Assembly: GCA_900554335.1 (NCBI GenBank)
Contig: USGT01000002.1
Span: 95,738 to 159,737, forward strand
Direction: 5' to 3'
DNA: 64,000 nt
From: an uncultured Oscillospiraceae bacterium
Lineage (GTDB): Bacteria; Bacillota; Clostridia; Oscillospirales; Acutalibacteraceae
The notes beneath the pieces were generated by a model, which worked only from the letters and a program-made list of their open reading frames with translations, did not search any database and was not told the DNA's origin. The position numbers and the translations under genes are program-made. The first letter of the stretch is position 1; each line of letters opens with the position of its first letter. Below are positions 1 through 8,691 of this stretch, piece after piece.

Positions 1-675
1 CGCTGAAGCAATTGCGCCCAGAACCATGCCGAACCATTTGAGCTGGATTCCTCCGATGAAAAGCATGCCAGCAGCAAGCAAAACGACTATCGCCGAGCAT
101 GAAATATGAGGTTCAAGCGCGAGAAGCGCAATCGTTGGAACTAAAATTATCAAATAGGGCAGAATTCCGTATTTAAAAGTGTGCATGCGGTGGAGGTTAA
201 GGCTTATGAAATGCGCAAAAGAAAGGATTATTGCGAATTTTGTTATCTCAGATGCTTGGAACGAAAAGCTCCCGAAATGAACCCACCTGTGAACGCCGTT
301 CATCGGCGGCATGATTAAAACTATGACTAAAAGAACAAACGAAGTTATAATCAGCGGGACGGAAAAACGGTGAAGTTCGTTGTAATCAATATTCGAAATA
401 AAAAGCATTGCAACTACTCCCAAAACAGCGAAAAGAAGCTGGCTTCTTATGAAATGGAAGCAGTTGTGGTTGTGATAGTAAGCATAGGGGTAGCTTGCTG
501 AAAACATCATCACAAGCCCGACTATCAGAATAGTAAGAACCAGGAATAGAAACGGAATGTCTACCCCTGAGTTTACTACTTTTATTAAATTTAGTTTTCT
601 TTTTTTCTTCGGCTCACCTTGCGAAACTTTGGGTGAGTTTAAACCAAAAAATTTTTTCATTATTTTGGCTTTCAT
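1..675 (-). CDS. ftsW: FtsW/RodA/SpoVE-family lipid II polymerase (partial)
   Basis: This is the first 225 codons of a SEDS-family membrane protein; the C-terminal part lies beyond the left edge. Reading from the ATG at 675, a lysine-rich cytoplasmic tail (about residues 1-35) is followed by closely spaced hydrophobic helices. I can read an FSASYPYA-like segment, an FxxRSQL segment and a GVHRWVxFGSFSFQASEITK stretch, which are conserved around the second and third helices of FtsW, RodA and SpoVE. Family members polymerise lipid II into glycan strands together with a partner class B PBP. Its position downstream of mraY and a PASTA-type PBP favours FtsW or SpoVE over RodA, but the two cannot be separated from this fragment. 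Confidence 0.88.
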   Translation of the reverse strand, partial: MKAKIMKKFFGLNSPKVSQGEPKKKRKLNLIKVVNSGVDIPFLFLVLTILIVGLVMMFSASYPYAYYHNHNCFHFIRSQLLFAVLGVVAMLFISNIDYNELHRFSVPLIITSFVLLVIVLIMPPMNGVHRWVHFGSFSFQASEITKFAIILSFAHFISLNLHRMHTFKYGILPYLIILVPTIALLALEPHISCSAIVVLLAAGMLFIGGIQLKWFGMVLGAIASA

Positions 676-699
676 GTTTTACTCCCTTTCTACCAGATG

Positions 700-1743
700 C
701 TAGATGTTGTTAATTACTAAAAGTATTGAAATTATTCCCATAACTGCCGTGCATAATCCAAAGACAGTGCATATTTTATTTTCGCTCCAGCCAAGCATCT
801 CAAAGTGGTGGTGAATAGGGCTCATTTTGAAAAGCCTTTTGCCGCCTGAAATTTTGAAGTAAAGAACCTGAAGAATAACCGAAAACATTTCTGCGATGTA
901 AATTGAAGAAAGAATTATCATTGGAACATAAAGCCCGCTTCCAAGGCCAAGCGCACAGACGATTCCGCCCAAGAAAAGTGAGCCGGTGTCTCCCATGAAA
1001 ACTCTTGCCGGGTGAAGGTTCCAGATTAAAAATCCGAGGCATCCTCCCGCTAAAGCAGCTGATTCAATGCTAAGCCCGAACATTCCGAGCAGGTTTGTCA
1101 TTATCATGTAAAAAATTGCAATCAAGAAAGTAACGCTTGTGCAAAGGCCGTCAACGCCGTCGGTTAAGTTAGCCGCGTTTACGATTCCAACGACCACCAA
1201 AGATAAAATAACATAATAGAAAAACCCGAGATCAACTTTGCCGAAAAACGGAATGCCTACTTTGGTTAAGCTTTCGCCGCCGAATGTGTTATTCATGATG
1301 TGAATTGCCGCGAAGTAAAGAATCACAACAGCGAATTGCAAAATGAGCTTTTGCTTTGGGGTAAGGCCCTGGTTTTGCTTTTTCCTGACTTTGACGTAGT
1401 CATCAATGAAACCTATGAGCCCGTAGCCAACCGCCATTGCAAGGCCACCGAAGATTTTTGCCGCCATTAAAGGAGTCTCGATTCGGTGGATACCCATGAA
1501 TTCCGAGAGTTTGTAATAAAATGGGATGCATATTGCCGTTGAAATGACTATTCCAATAATGAACATTATGCCGCCCATTGTTGGGGTGCCTTGCTTGTTT
1601 TTGTGCCAAGAAGGGCCAATTTCAAGGATCGTTTGGCCATATTTAAGTTTGTGAAGAAATGGGATGAAAAATTTGCCGAGTGCCAAGGTTATTGCAAAAG
1701 AAAGTATTGCAGCCGATGCTGCCATTATTCCGTAGCTGTTCAT
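700..1743 (-). CDS. mraY: Phospho-N-acetylmuramoyl-pentapeptide transferase MraY
   Basis: MraY moves phospho-MurNAc-pentapeptide from UDP onto undecaprenyl phosphate, making lipid I at the inner face of the membrane. The polytopic protein shows the family signatures: GTPTMGG near the N-terminus, the aspartate pair in GFIDDYVK, NAANLTDGVDGL, FMGDTGSLFLGG and the cytoplasmic MSPIHHHFE histidine motif. An upstream TTG at 1770 keeps the frame open, but the ATG at 1743 is preceded five bases away by GGAGG, so I start there (347 residues, a normal length). It lies between a class B PBP and an FtsW-type gene, all on the minus strand, as in division/cell-wall clusters; the murE, murF and murD genes often found here are absent. 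Confidence 0.95.
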   Translation of the reverse strand: MNSYGIMAASAAILSFAITLALGKFFIPFLHKLKYGQTILEIGPSWHKNKQGTPTMGGIMFIIGIVISTAICIPFYYKLSEFMGIHRIETPLMAAKIFGGLAMAVGYGLIGFIDDYVKVRKKQNQGLTPKQKLILQFAVVILYFAAIHIMNNTFGGESLTKVGIPFFGKVDLGFFYYVILSLVVVGIVNAANLTDGVDGLCTSVTFLIAIFYMIMTNLLGMFGLSIESAALAGGCLGFLIWNLHPARVFMGDTGSLFLGGIVCALGLGSGLYVPMIILSSIYIAEMFSVILQVLYFKISGGKRLFKMSPIHHHFEMLGWSENKICTVFGLCTAVMGIISILLVINNI

Positions 1744-1775
1744 GTTTACCTCCGGTTTGTTTGAGTTCAAAGATT

Positions 1776-3998
1776 TTAATCAGCGACGTCGTCGCTATGT
1801 ACGAAATTGAGTTCTATTATTGTTCCCGCCTGAACTTCTTTTCCTTCTTCAATGCTTTGCGAAGAAACTTTTATGCTGGGGTCGCTTAGCTCGCTGCCTG
1901 AAAATTTAACGTTAAGCCCTGCGCTCGAAGCTACGCCGTTTACCTCGGCCATCGTTAGGCCTATGAATTTCGGAACTTTAACGCTTGAATTTGAATCTGA
2001 ATCCGTGTGAAGGATTATTGTTCCGCCTTTTGGAATATGGCCCGAAGCTTCAGGAATTTGCGAGAGGACTTTGTCGCCGTTTCCTACTATCATTGCATTT
2101 AAAGATAAGGCCGCAGCGGCGTTTTTGGCTTCGCCTGCTGATTTGCCAACTAAATCCGGCACAACTGTGTCGATCTTTTCGAGTTCTTCTTCGGTGTAAG
2201 CCTTTTCGATGCCCATGTAAGGCAAGATATCTTTCATTGCCATTGCGAAAGCAGGAGCCGCAACTGCCGCGCCATAGTAGCTGTCGCCTTTTGGAGTGTC
2301 GAAGAACACCAGCATTGCGATTTTGGGGTTATCCGCAGGGGCAAAACCGCAGAAAGACGAAATATAATCTTTTTCGCCAGGCGCTGAAAGGCCGATTTTC
2401 TCTGAAGTTCCGGTTTTTCCGGCAACTCTGTAGCCTGCAATGTAAGCGTTTTTGGCTGCGCCATGAACTGCGTTTTCTTGAAGCATTGATGTTACTTTCT
2501 TTGCGGTTGCTTCTGAGATTGCTCTTCGTTTTATTACAGGGTCGATTTTTTTAACGGTGTTGCCGTTTTCGTCGATTATTTCTTTAACGACATGCGGCTG
2601 GACGATATTTCCGCCGTTTGCAATTGCTGAAGCTGCGGTTATCATTTGAATCGGCGTTATGCCGAAATTCTGGCCTATCGAAGCTACGCAAAGGTCTATT
2701 AGCGCCATTTTGCCGTCATTACTAAAGAATAAGTCGCTTGATTCCCCGGGCAGATCGATGTTCGTTTTGCTATGAAACCCGAAGGATTTATAGAATTTGA
2801 AGTAATTCTCAACCCCGACTTTTTGCCCCAGCGTGATGAATGCCGGGTTGCAGGAGTGGCAAAGCGCCTGAACGAAGTTTTGTGTTCCGTGGCCGCTGTG
2901 CTTGTGGCATTTTATTGGCCGAACGCCTTCATAAGGCTTGATTGCGCCGGTGCAGGTGTAACTCCAGTTGTCGTCAACTACTCCAAGCTCAAGCGCCATT
3001 GAAGAAACTATCATTTTGAAAACCGAACCAGGGTAGTATGTGTCGCTGACGGCTTTGTTTCGCCATTGATAGCTCAGCGCTTCGTTTTTGGCTTTTAGTT
3101 TTTCTTCTTCAGGAAGCGAATTGATGTAAGCTTCTTTTTCAGGGTCCGCGATTTTAAACGGTTCATTCGGGTCGAAATCGCCTTTAACGGCCATTCCCAA
3201 AATTTCGCCCGTGTTAACGTCCATTGCTATTGCCGTTGCTCTGTTTTTAACTTTGTGAGTTTTTATTCCTTCTTCAAGAGCTTTTTCCATGAATTTTTGG
3301 ATGTTTTCGTCGATGGTTAACTTAAGGCTGTTGCCCGGAACAGGGTCGACGAGCTGCTCGTATTCAAACGGCATTTCTTTTCCTACTGCGTTTTTAGCGG
3401 TCAAGATTCTGCCTGGTTCGCCCCTTAAGGTTTTGTCGTAGTAAGCTTCAACCCCGGCCAAACCTTGGCTGTCGGCTCCTGTGAAACCAAGCACCGAAGC
3501 GGCAAAATCCTTCAGAGGATAATATCTTTTGTAATCTTCAATGAGCCTGATGCCAGTGGTTATTTTATTTTTGGTTTTAAACTCCATTATTTTGTCTTTT
3601 ATGTCGCTTTCGACTTTCTTTTTGATTATCGTGTAGCACGAGCGTTTTTTCGAAAGCGCTAAGAGTTTTTCTTTGTCAATGTCAAGTATTTCGTGCATTC
3701 CGGAACAAATTAACTCTCGTTTTTCTTCAGTGTCTATGTAAGAAGGCTCCAAAACTACTGTCCAAACACTTGCGCTTTGTGCTAAGGGGTTCATGTTTCG
3801 GTCATAGATTGTTCCTCTTTTCGAATTTAGCTTAGTGTCGGCAAGTTGCTGCTCAGATGCCATTTTTTGTAGGCTTTCGCCTTGAAATATTTGAAGCACC
3901 ATAAGCCTGAAAACAAGCAGCGGGAACCCCAAAAATACTAGCAAAGCAAGGACGACCATGGCCCTTCGTTGCATTCTAACAGTTACTCCTTTTGACAA
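1776..3998 (-). CDS. Class B penicillin-binding protein with two PASTA domains (PBP2B/SpoVD-like)
   Basis: This is a membrane-anchored transpeptidase that cross-links peptidoglycan. Residues about 13-37 form the N-terminal membrane anchor. The dimerisation domain starts at RGTIYDRN (about 61). The transpeptidase domain carries the catalytic Ser325 in SVFK, SCN at 382-384 and KTG at 528-530. Two C-terminal PASTA domains span about 611-668 and 673-733. The start is probably a TTG with GAGGTG upstream; an ATG nine codons in (3974) preceded by AAAGGAG is an alternative. In B. subtilis PBP2B (division) has two PASTA domains and SpoVD (spore cortex) has one, so the two domains here lean toward the division enzyme. 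It sits directly upstream of mraY and an ftsW-type gene, its likely SEDS partner. Confidence 0.93.
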   Translation of the reverse strand: MSKGVTVRMQRRAMVVLALLVFLGFPLLVFRLMVLQIFQGESLQKMASEQQLADTKLNSKRGTIYDRNMNPLAQSASVWTVVLEPSYIDTEEKRELICSGMHEILDIDKEKLLALSKKRSCYTIIKKKVESDIKDKIMEFKTKNKITTGIRLIEDYKRYYPLKDFAASVLGFTGADSQGLAGVEAYYDKTLRGEPGRILTAKNAVGKEMPFEYEQLVDPVPGNSLKLTIDENIQKFMEKALEEGIKTHKVKNRATAIAMDVNTGEILGMAVKGDFDPNEPFKIADPEKEAYINSLPEEEKLKAKNEALSYQWRNKAVSDTYYPGSVFKMIVSSMALELGVVDDNWSYTCTGAIKPYEGVRPIKCHKHSGHGTQNFVQALCHSCNPAFITLGQKVGVENYFKFYKSFGFHSKTNIDLPGESSDLFFSNDGKMALIDLCVASIGQNFGITPIQMITAASAIANGGNIVQPHVVKEIIDENGNTVKKIDPVIKRRAISEATAKKVTSMLQENAVHGAAKNAYIAGYRVAGKTGTSEKIGLSAPGEKDYISSFCGFAPADNPKIAMLVFFDTPKGDSYYGAAVAAPAFAMAMKDILPYMGIEKAYTEEELEKIDTVVPDLVGKSAGEAKNAAAALSLNAMIVGNGDKVLSQIPEASGHIPKGGTIILHTDSDSNSSVKVPKFIGLTMAEVNGVASSAGLNVKFSGSELSDPSIKVSSQSIEEGKEVQAGTIIELNFVHSDDVAD

Positions 3999-4205
3999 AA
4001 TTTACACCTCGTTTAGTTTTAAGTTTTCTTTATTTTTTTAAGCATTTAGTCGATAAAACTTATTATAATGATTATTTATTCATTAAACAAGTTATGACAC
4101 GAAAAATATCCGGCCGGATTTTAGATTATTATATCCAATTTGTGGAACTTGAATTTTGCCTTTTTGCACCTTAAAATTAATTTATGTTGTTTTATGATAA
4201 ATAAG

Positions 4206-4234
4206 TTGACTTTACATAAAAATATATGTATAAT
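4206..4234 (+). promoter_or_regulatory. Sigma-A promoter for the 4282 gene
   Basis: TTGACT at 4206-4211 is followed after exactly 17 bases by TATAAT at 4229-4234. This is close to ideal for the housekeeping sigma factor and lies about 45 bases upstream of the next start codon. Confidence 0.82.
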
Positions 4235-4281
4235 TAATCAAATATTTAGTAATCTAAAAGTTTGGTGGCGGAGGGTGAAAA

Positions 4282-5187
4282 ATGGAAGTAGAAAAAGTTA
4301 ATTTGCTGCTCAAAGAAAAAGACTTTTTAAAATGGAAACGTGCTTATAAAAATTGCAAAAAGCAAAGAAGCAAGATGGTTAAAGACCCTTACGATAAATT
4401 TGTTTCAGATGTCAAAGAAAGTTACAAAAGATATCTAAAAACCGGGGTCACTGCTAGCTTTGTAGACATGGTGGCTTTTTTTAGCTTTGTTTCTTATGCT
4501 TCGGAAGAATATTTAAAGCTTGACAAAAAGAAGAAATCTAAATTTTATTTTGCGCAGCGCGAAGCGGCTGTGGAAGCCTTGAAAAAAGAATCAAACGAAA
4601 TGAACACCATTTTGAACCGCAAAAAAGAAGAAGCCGAAAGAGAGAAAGAAAAAGAAAACGAAGGTTACATTAAAAAAAATCTTAATAAAGGTGTGGACGC
4701 AATTGCACAAATGTTCGGCGTAAATATCGATGTTGACACAAGCAAAGTTAACATCGACACGGGAATTGAAAATTGCATATTTTCTATAGTTGCTGATGTG
4801 CCTTACCTTAAATTTAAAGAGTTAACAACCTTTAGAATCTATGTTATAATAACTGGCAAATCAAGCGGAGCATATCGTTTGGAAAAGCTTTTTGGTAACT
4901 TTAGTTTTAAGCAGTATAATTTAATGACTGCTAGCGGAAACATTATTGAAAACTACAAAGATAAAGATTTTAAATCAAGAAAGATATTTAAAGCTTGCGA
5001 TGTTCCTATTAAGGCTAATGGCAACAGCGTGCCTATTTTGGGAAGTATTGTTGGAAATATAGATATCAAAGCAAAAGTTTATGTTTCGCCAAATGACATA
5101 ATAAGCCGAATGGCTTTTAAAGTGGGGAATGTGACCGTAAATGGCGTTAAGCTTGAAAAAATTTTGCTTACGGAATCTGAGCTTTAA
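4282..5187 (+). CDS. Uncharacterised lysine-rich protein, 301 residues
   Basis: I do not recognise this protein. The ATG follows a GGAGGG ribosome binding site. Residues 1-110 are basic and mostly helical, 110-145 are a charged E/K-rich segment likely to form a coiled coil, and 150-301 look like a beta-rich domain with alternating hydrophobic residues. I see no signal peptide and no convincing membrane helix, so it is probably cytoplasmic. It has its own strong promoter and its own terminator just downstream, so it is a single-gene unit between the cell-wall block and the str operon. Its codon use looks like its neighbours, with no sign of recent transfer. Confidence 0.75.
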   Translation: MEVEKVNLLLKEKDFLKWKRAYKNCKKQRSKMVKDPYDKFVSDVKESYKRYLKTGVTASFVDMVAFFSFVSYASEEYLKLDKKKKSKFYFAQREAAVEALKKESNEMNTILNRKKEEAEREKEKENEGYIKKNLNKGVDAIAQMFGVNIDVDTSKVNIDTGIENCIFSIVADVPYLKFKELTTFRIYVIITGKSSGAYRLEKLFGNFSFKQYNLMTASGNIIENYKDKDFKSRKIFKACDVPIKANGNSVPILGSIVGNIDIKAKVYVSPNDIISRMAFKVGNVTVNGVKLEKILLTESEL

Positions 5188-5213
5188 AAAATTACATTAG
5201 TTATTTTGAGAAA

Positions 5214-5245
5214 AAGCCGGCTTTGAGTCGGCTTAAATTTTTTAT
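5214..5245 (+). terminator. Rho-independent terminator after the 4282 gene
   Basis: An eight-pair stem (5214-5221 with 5227-5234, AAGCCGGC against GTCGGCTT, one G-U pair) with a five-base loop is followed by AAATTTTTTATT. Confidence 0.85.
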
Positions 5246-5251
5246 TACCAC

Positions 5252-5281
5252 TTGACAAACCCCACCTTTAAGTGTTAAAAT
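5252..5281 (+). promoter_or_regulatory. Promoter of the rpsL-rpsG-fusA-tuf operon
   Basis: TTGACA at 5252-5257 and TAAAAT at 5276-5281 are 18 bases apart, and the -10 box is preceded by TGT, giving an extended -10. The str genes therefore start from their own promoter here rather than only from upstream rpoBC. Confidence 0.75.
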
Positions 5282-5348
5282 CAAAAAATGTATGGTAATT
5301 TTAAATTAAGGTTACTGTGCAAGATATTTTGATTCCAGGAGGTGTAAT

Positions 5349-5777
5349 ATGCCAACATTTAACCAGTTAGTCCGTAAAGGAAGAAAAAGCCAAGAGAAAA
5401 AAGCTAAAGCTCCTGCACTTTTAAGAGGCTGGAACTCAAAAAAGAGAGAAGCTATTGAGCAGAATTCTCCGCAAAAAAGAGGAGTATGCACTGCAGTTAA
5501 AACAGCAACTCCTAAAAAGCCGAACTCAGCACTTAGAAAAATTGCTAGGGTGCGTCTTTCAAACGGCTTGGAAGTAACTTCTTACATTCCGGGTATCGGA
5601 CACAATCTTCAAGAGCACAGCGTTGTTCTTATAAGAGGTGGACGTGTAAAGGATTTACCTGGTGTGCGTTACCACATTATCAGGGGTACGCTCGACGCTC
5701 AAGGAGTAGCAAAGCGTATGCAAGCACGTTCAAAATACGGTGCAAAACGTCCAAAAGCAGGAGCAGCTAAGAAATAA
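5349..5777 (+). CDS. rpsL: 30S ribosomal protein S12
   Basis: S12 lies at the decoding centre of the small subunit and is the classic target of streptomycin-resistance mutations. The protein starts MPTFNQLVRKGR and contains the universal TPKKPNSALRK loop and the SYIPGIGHNLQEHS and RGGRVKDLPGVRY segments. At 142 residues it is a typical Firmicute S12. An AGGAGGTG ribosome binding site precedes the ATG. It is the first gene of the str operon here, followed by rpsG, fusA and tuf. Confidence 0.98.
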   Translation: MPTFNQLVRKGRKSQEKKAKAPALLRGWNSKKREAIEQNSPQKRGVCTAVKTATPKKPNSALRKIARVRLSNGLEVTSYIPGIGHNLQEHSVVLIRGGRVKDLPGVRYHIIRGTLDAQGVAKRMQARSKYGAKRPKAGAAKK

Positions 5778-5930
5778 GCTCCAAAGAAAATTAAATAGGT
5801 ATAACTTAGCTTAGGCTAGTGCAGGAGTGCTGTATATAGTATTTTTCAGATTTCTCTTGTGCTTGGCAAACGAAGGCTAAATTACTTTCGAGTACCTATG
5901 ATATCATTTATTGTGAAGGAGGGAAGAAAC

Positions 5931-6401
5931 ATGCCAAGAAGAGGTCGTGTTACAAGACGTGATGTTTTAGCAGATCCGATTTACGGTTCTAAACTCGTAA
6001 CTCGTCTTATCAACAACATCATGCTCGACGGAAAAAGAGGAGTAGCTCAAAAAGTAGTATATAAAGCATTCGATATATTACGTGAACAAACAGGAAGAGA
6101 ACCACTCGAAGTTTTTGAAGAAGCTATGGAAAACATAATGCCAACTTTAGAGGTTAAAGCTCGCCGCGTAGGAGGAGCTACTTACCAGGTTCCAATCGAA
6201 GTAAGAGCTGACAGAAGACAAACTTTAGGTTTAAGATGGCTCACAAAATACTCAAGACTTCGCTCAGAAAGAACCATGATCAAAAGATTATCAGGTGAAA
6301 TTCTTGATGCAATCAAAAGCACAGGCGGAGCAGTTAAAAAACGTGAAGATACCCACAAAATGGCTGAAGCTAACAAAGCTTTTGCACATTACCGCTGGTA
6401 A
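5931..6401 (+). CDS. rpsG: 30S ribosomal protein S7
   Basis: S7 is the primary binder of the 16S rRNA 3' major domain and nucleates head assembly. The reading frame is open from 5859, but the real start is the ATG at 5931: it follows GAAGGAGGG and begins MPRRGRVTRRDVL, giving the normal 156 residues. The GGATYQVPIEVRADRR segment and the C-terminal HKMAEANKAFAHYRW are family hallmarks. About 150 bases without a clear gene separate it from rpsL. Confidence 0.97.
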   Translation: MPRRGRVTRRDVLADPIYGSKLVTRLINNIMLDGKRGVAQKVVYKAFDILREQTGREPLEVFEEAMENIMPTLEVKARRVGGATYQVPIEVRADRRQTLGLRWLTKYSRLRSERTMIKRLSGEILDAIKSTGGAVKKREDTHKMAEANKAFAHYRW

Positions 6402-6518
6402 TTTCACTGCCAGGAATTTTAATTTTTGGCAAAAAATGTTTAAAAATTTAATGGTTGCCGCATAATAAACTTTGCGGTTGCCGTTTTCTAGAGAAGAATT
6501 GAAGAAAAGGAGGATATT

Positions 6519-8597
6519 ATGCCAAGGAAAGTATCACTGGAAATGACCAGAAATATTGGAATCATGGCTCACATCGATGCTGGTAAAACAACAACTACAG
6601 AACGTATTTTGTTTTACACCGGAATAAACCACAAAATCGGTGAAACTCATGACGGTGCTGCTACAATGGACTGGATGGTTCAAGAGCAAGAACGCGGAAT
6701 TACAATTACTTCCGCAGCAACAACATGTTTCTGGAAAAACCACAGAATTAACATTATCGATACTCCAGGCCACGTTGACTTCACAGTTGAAGTTGAGCGT
6801 TCGCTCAGAGTTCTTGACGGTTCTGTTACTGTTCTTTGCGCTAAAGGCGGCGTTGAGCCTCAGTCAGAAACAGTATGGCGTCAAGCTGATAAATACGGCG
6901 TTCCTCGCATGGTTTACGTTAATAAAATGGACATCATGGGAGCAGATTTTTACAACGTTGTAAAAATGATGAAAGAACGTCTTAAATGTAATGCTGTTCC
7001 GATTCAACTTCCAATAGGTGCTGAAGATACCTTTAAAGGTATTATCGACCTTGTTGAAATGAAAGCTTACGTTTATTATGATGACCTCGGAAAAGACATC
7101 AGAGTAGAAGAAATCCCCGAGGATATGAAAGAATTAGCTGAAAAATATCACACAGAAATGATCGAGTGCATTGCTGATCAAGACGAAGCAATTTTCGAAA
7201 AATATCTCGAAGGTGAAGAAATTTCCATCCAGGAAATTAAAGATTGCATTAGAAGAGCAACTATCGCAAACACAGTTGTGCCGGTAACTTGCGGTACATC
7301 TTACAAAAACAAGGGTGTTCAAAAACTCCTTGACGCTATAGTTGACTACATGCCTTCTCCAACAGATGTTCCAGCAATCAAGGGTGTTAACCCTGAAACA
7401 GAAGAGGAAGTTGAAAGACATTCTTCAGACGACGAACCTTTCGCAGCTCTTGCGTTTAAAATTGCAGTTGACCCATTCGTAGGAAAGCTCTGCTTCTTCA
7501 GAGTTTACTCAGGAACAATTGCAGCAGGTTCAACTGTTTACAACTCGACAAAAGATAACAACGAACGCATCGGAAGAATTCTCCAGATGCATTCAAACCA
7601 TCGTCAAGATATCGACAAGGTTTATGCAGGAGACATCGCTGCTGCGGTTGGACTTAAAAACACAACAACAGGCGACACTCTTTGCGACGAGAAACACCCT
7701 GTAATTCTCGAATCAATGGAATTCCCTGAACCTGTTATCCGTGTTGCTATTGAGCCAAAAACCAAAGCAGGCCAAGAAAAAATGGGTCTCGGACTTGCAA
7801 AACTTGCAGAAGAAGATCCAACTTTCAAAGCTTACACCGATGAAGAAACCGGCCAAACCATCATCGCTGGAATGGGCGAACTTCACCTTGAAATCATCGT
7901 TGACAGACTTCTTCGTGAATTCAAAGTTGAAGCAAATGTTGGTAAACCTCAGGTTTCTTATAAAGAAACTATCCGCAAGAGTGCCGATGTTGAAGAAAAA
8001 TACGCTCGTCAATCAGGCGGACGTGGTCAATACGGTCATGTTAAGATTAAAGTTGATCCAAACCCGGGCAAAGGTTACGAGTTTGTTAACGAAATCGTTG
8101 GAGGAGCTATCCCGAAAGAATACATTCCTGCCGTTGATAATGGTATCAAAGGCGCTATGCTTTCAGGTGTTCTCGCAGGTTACAACGTTGTTGACGTTAA
8201 AGTAACACTTTACGACGGTTCTTACCATGAAGTTGACTCTTCTGAAATGGCATTTAAAATTGCCGGTTCTATGGCATTTAAATCAGCTATGAGAAAAGCT
8301 GACCCGGTTTTACTTGAGCCTATCATGAAAGTTACTGTAACTGTTCCTGAAGAATACATGGGAGACGTTATTGGAGACATTAACTCTCGCCGTGGCATGA
8401 TTCAAGGCATGGAAGCGGTTTCAGGCGCTCAAAGAATCAATGCTCAGGTTCCGCTTTCTGAAATGTTTGGTTACGCAACTGATATGCGTTCCAAAACTCA
8501 AGGAAGAGGCCAATACACAATGGAACCAAGCCACTATGCAGAAGTTCCGAAATCTGTTTCAGAACAAATTATTGCAAGCAGAGGCAAAAAAGATTAA
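6519..8597 (+). CDS. fusA: Elongation factor G
   Basis: EF-G is the GTPase that translocates tRNAs and mRNA through the ribosome. All GTPase motifs are visible: AHIDAGKTTTTER (G1, about residues 17-29), RGITITSAAT (G2), DTPGHVDF (G3) and NKMD (G4). Domain IV carries RQSGGRGQYGHV and the C-terminal domain has GDVIGDINSRRG. The 692-residue length is standard. The start ATG has AAAAGGAGG upstream. It is the third gene of the str operon. Confidence 0.98.
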   Translation: MPRKVSLEMTRNIGIMAHIDAGKTTTTERILFYTGINHKIGETHDGAATMDWMVQEQERGITITSAATTCFWKNHRINIIDTPGHVDFTVEVERSLRVLDGSVTVLCAKGGVEPQSETVWRQADKYGVPRMVYVNKMDIMGADFYNVVKMMKERLKCNAVPIQLPIGAEDTFKGIIDLVEMKAYVYYDDLGKDIRVEEIPEDMKELAEKYHTEMIECIADQDEAIFEKYLEGEEISIQEIKDCIRRATIANTVVPVTCGTSYKNKGVQKLLDAIVDYMPSPTDVPAIKGVNPETEEEVERHSSDDEPFAALAFKIAVDPFVGKLCFFRVYSGTIAAGSTVYNSTKDNNERIGRILQMHSNHRQDIDKVYAGDIAAAVGLKNTTTGDTLCDEKHPVILESMEFPEPVIRVAIEPKTKAGQEKMGLGLAKLAEEDPTFKAYTDEETGQTIIAGMGELHLEIIVDRLLREFKVEANVGKPQVSYKETIRKSADVEEKYARQSGGRGQYGHVKIKVDPNPGKGYEFVNEIVGGAIPKEYIPAVDNGIKGAMLSGVLAGYNVVDVKVTLYDGSYHEVDSSEMAFKIAGSMAFKSAMRKADPVLLEPIMKVTVTVPEEYMGDVIGDINSRRGMIQGMEAVSGAQRINAQVPLSEMFGYATDMRSKTQGRGQYTMEPSHYAEVPKSVSEQIIASRGKKD

Positions 8598-8691
8598 TCT
8601 TTTTAAAGCTGTTTAAAATATAATTGACTTTTTGGATTTCAAGTGCTAAACTTGTGCATGAACTATTTAATTTTTAAGGGAGGAAAATAAA

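Noticed and set aside
1985..2554. A 189-residue leucine/arginine-rich plus-strand reading frame
   Set aside because: It lies antisense inside the PBP gene, which has clear motifs throughout; there is no ribosome binding site and the composition is that of a frame shadow.
5778..5930. Small gene or regulatory RNA between rpsL and rpsG
   Set aside because: The open frame from 5859 is only an upstream extension of rpsG; no conserved structure was convincing by eye.
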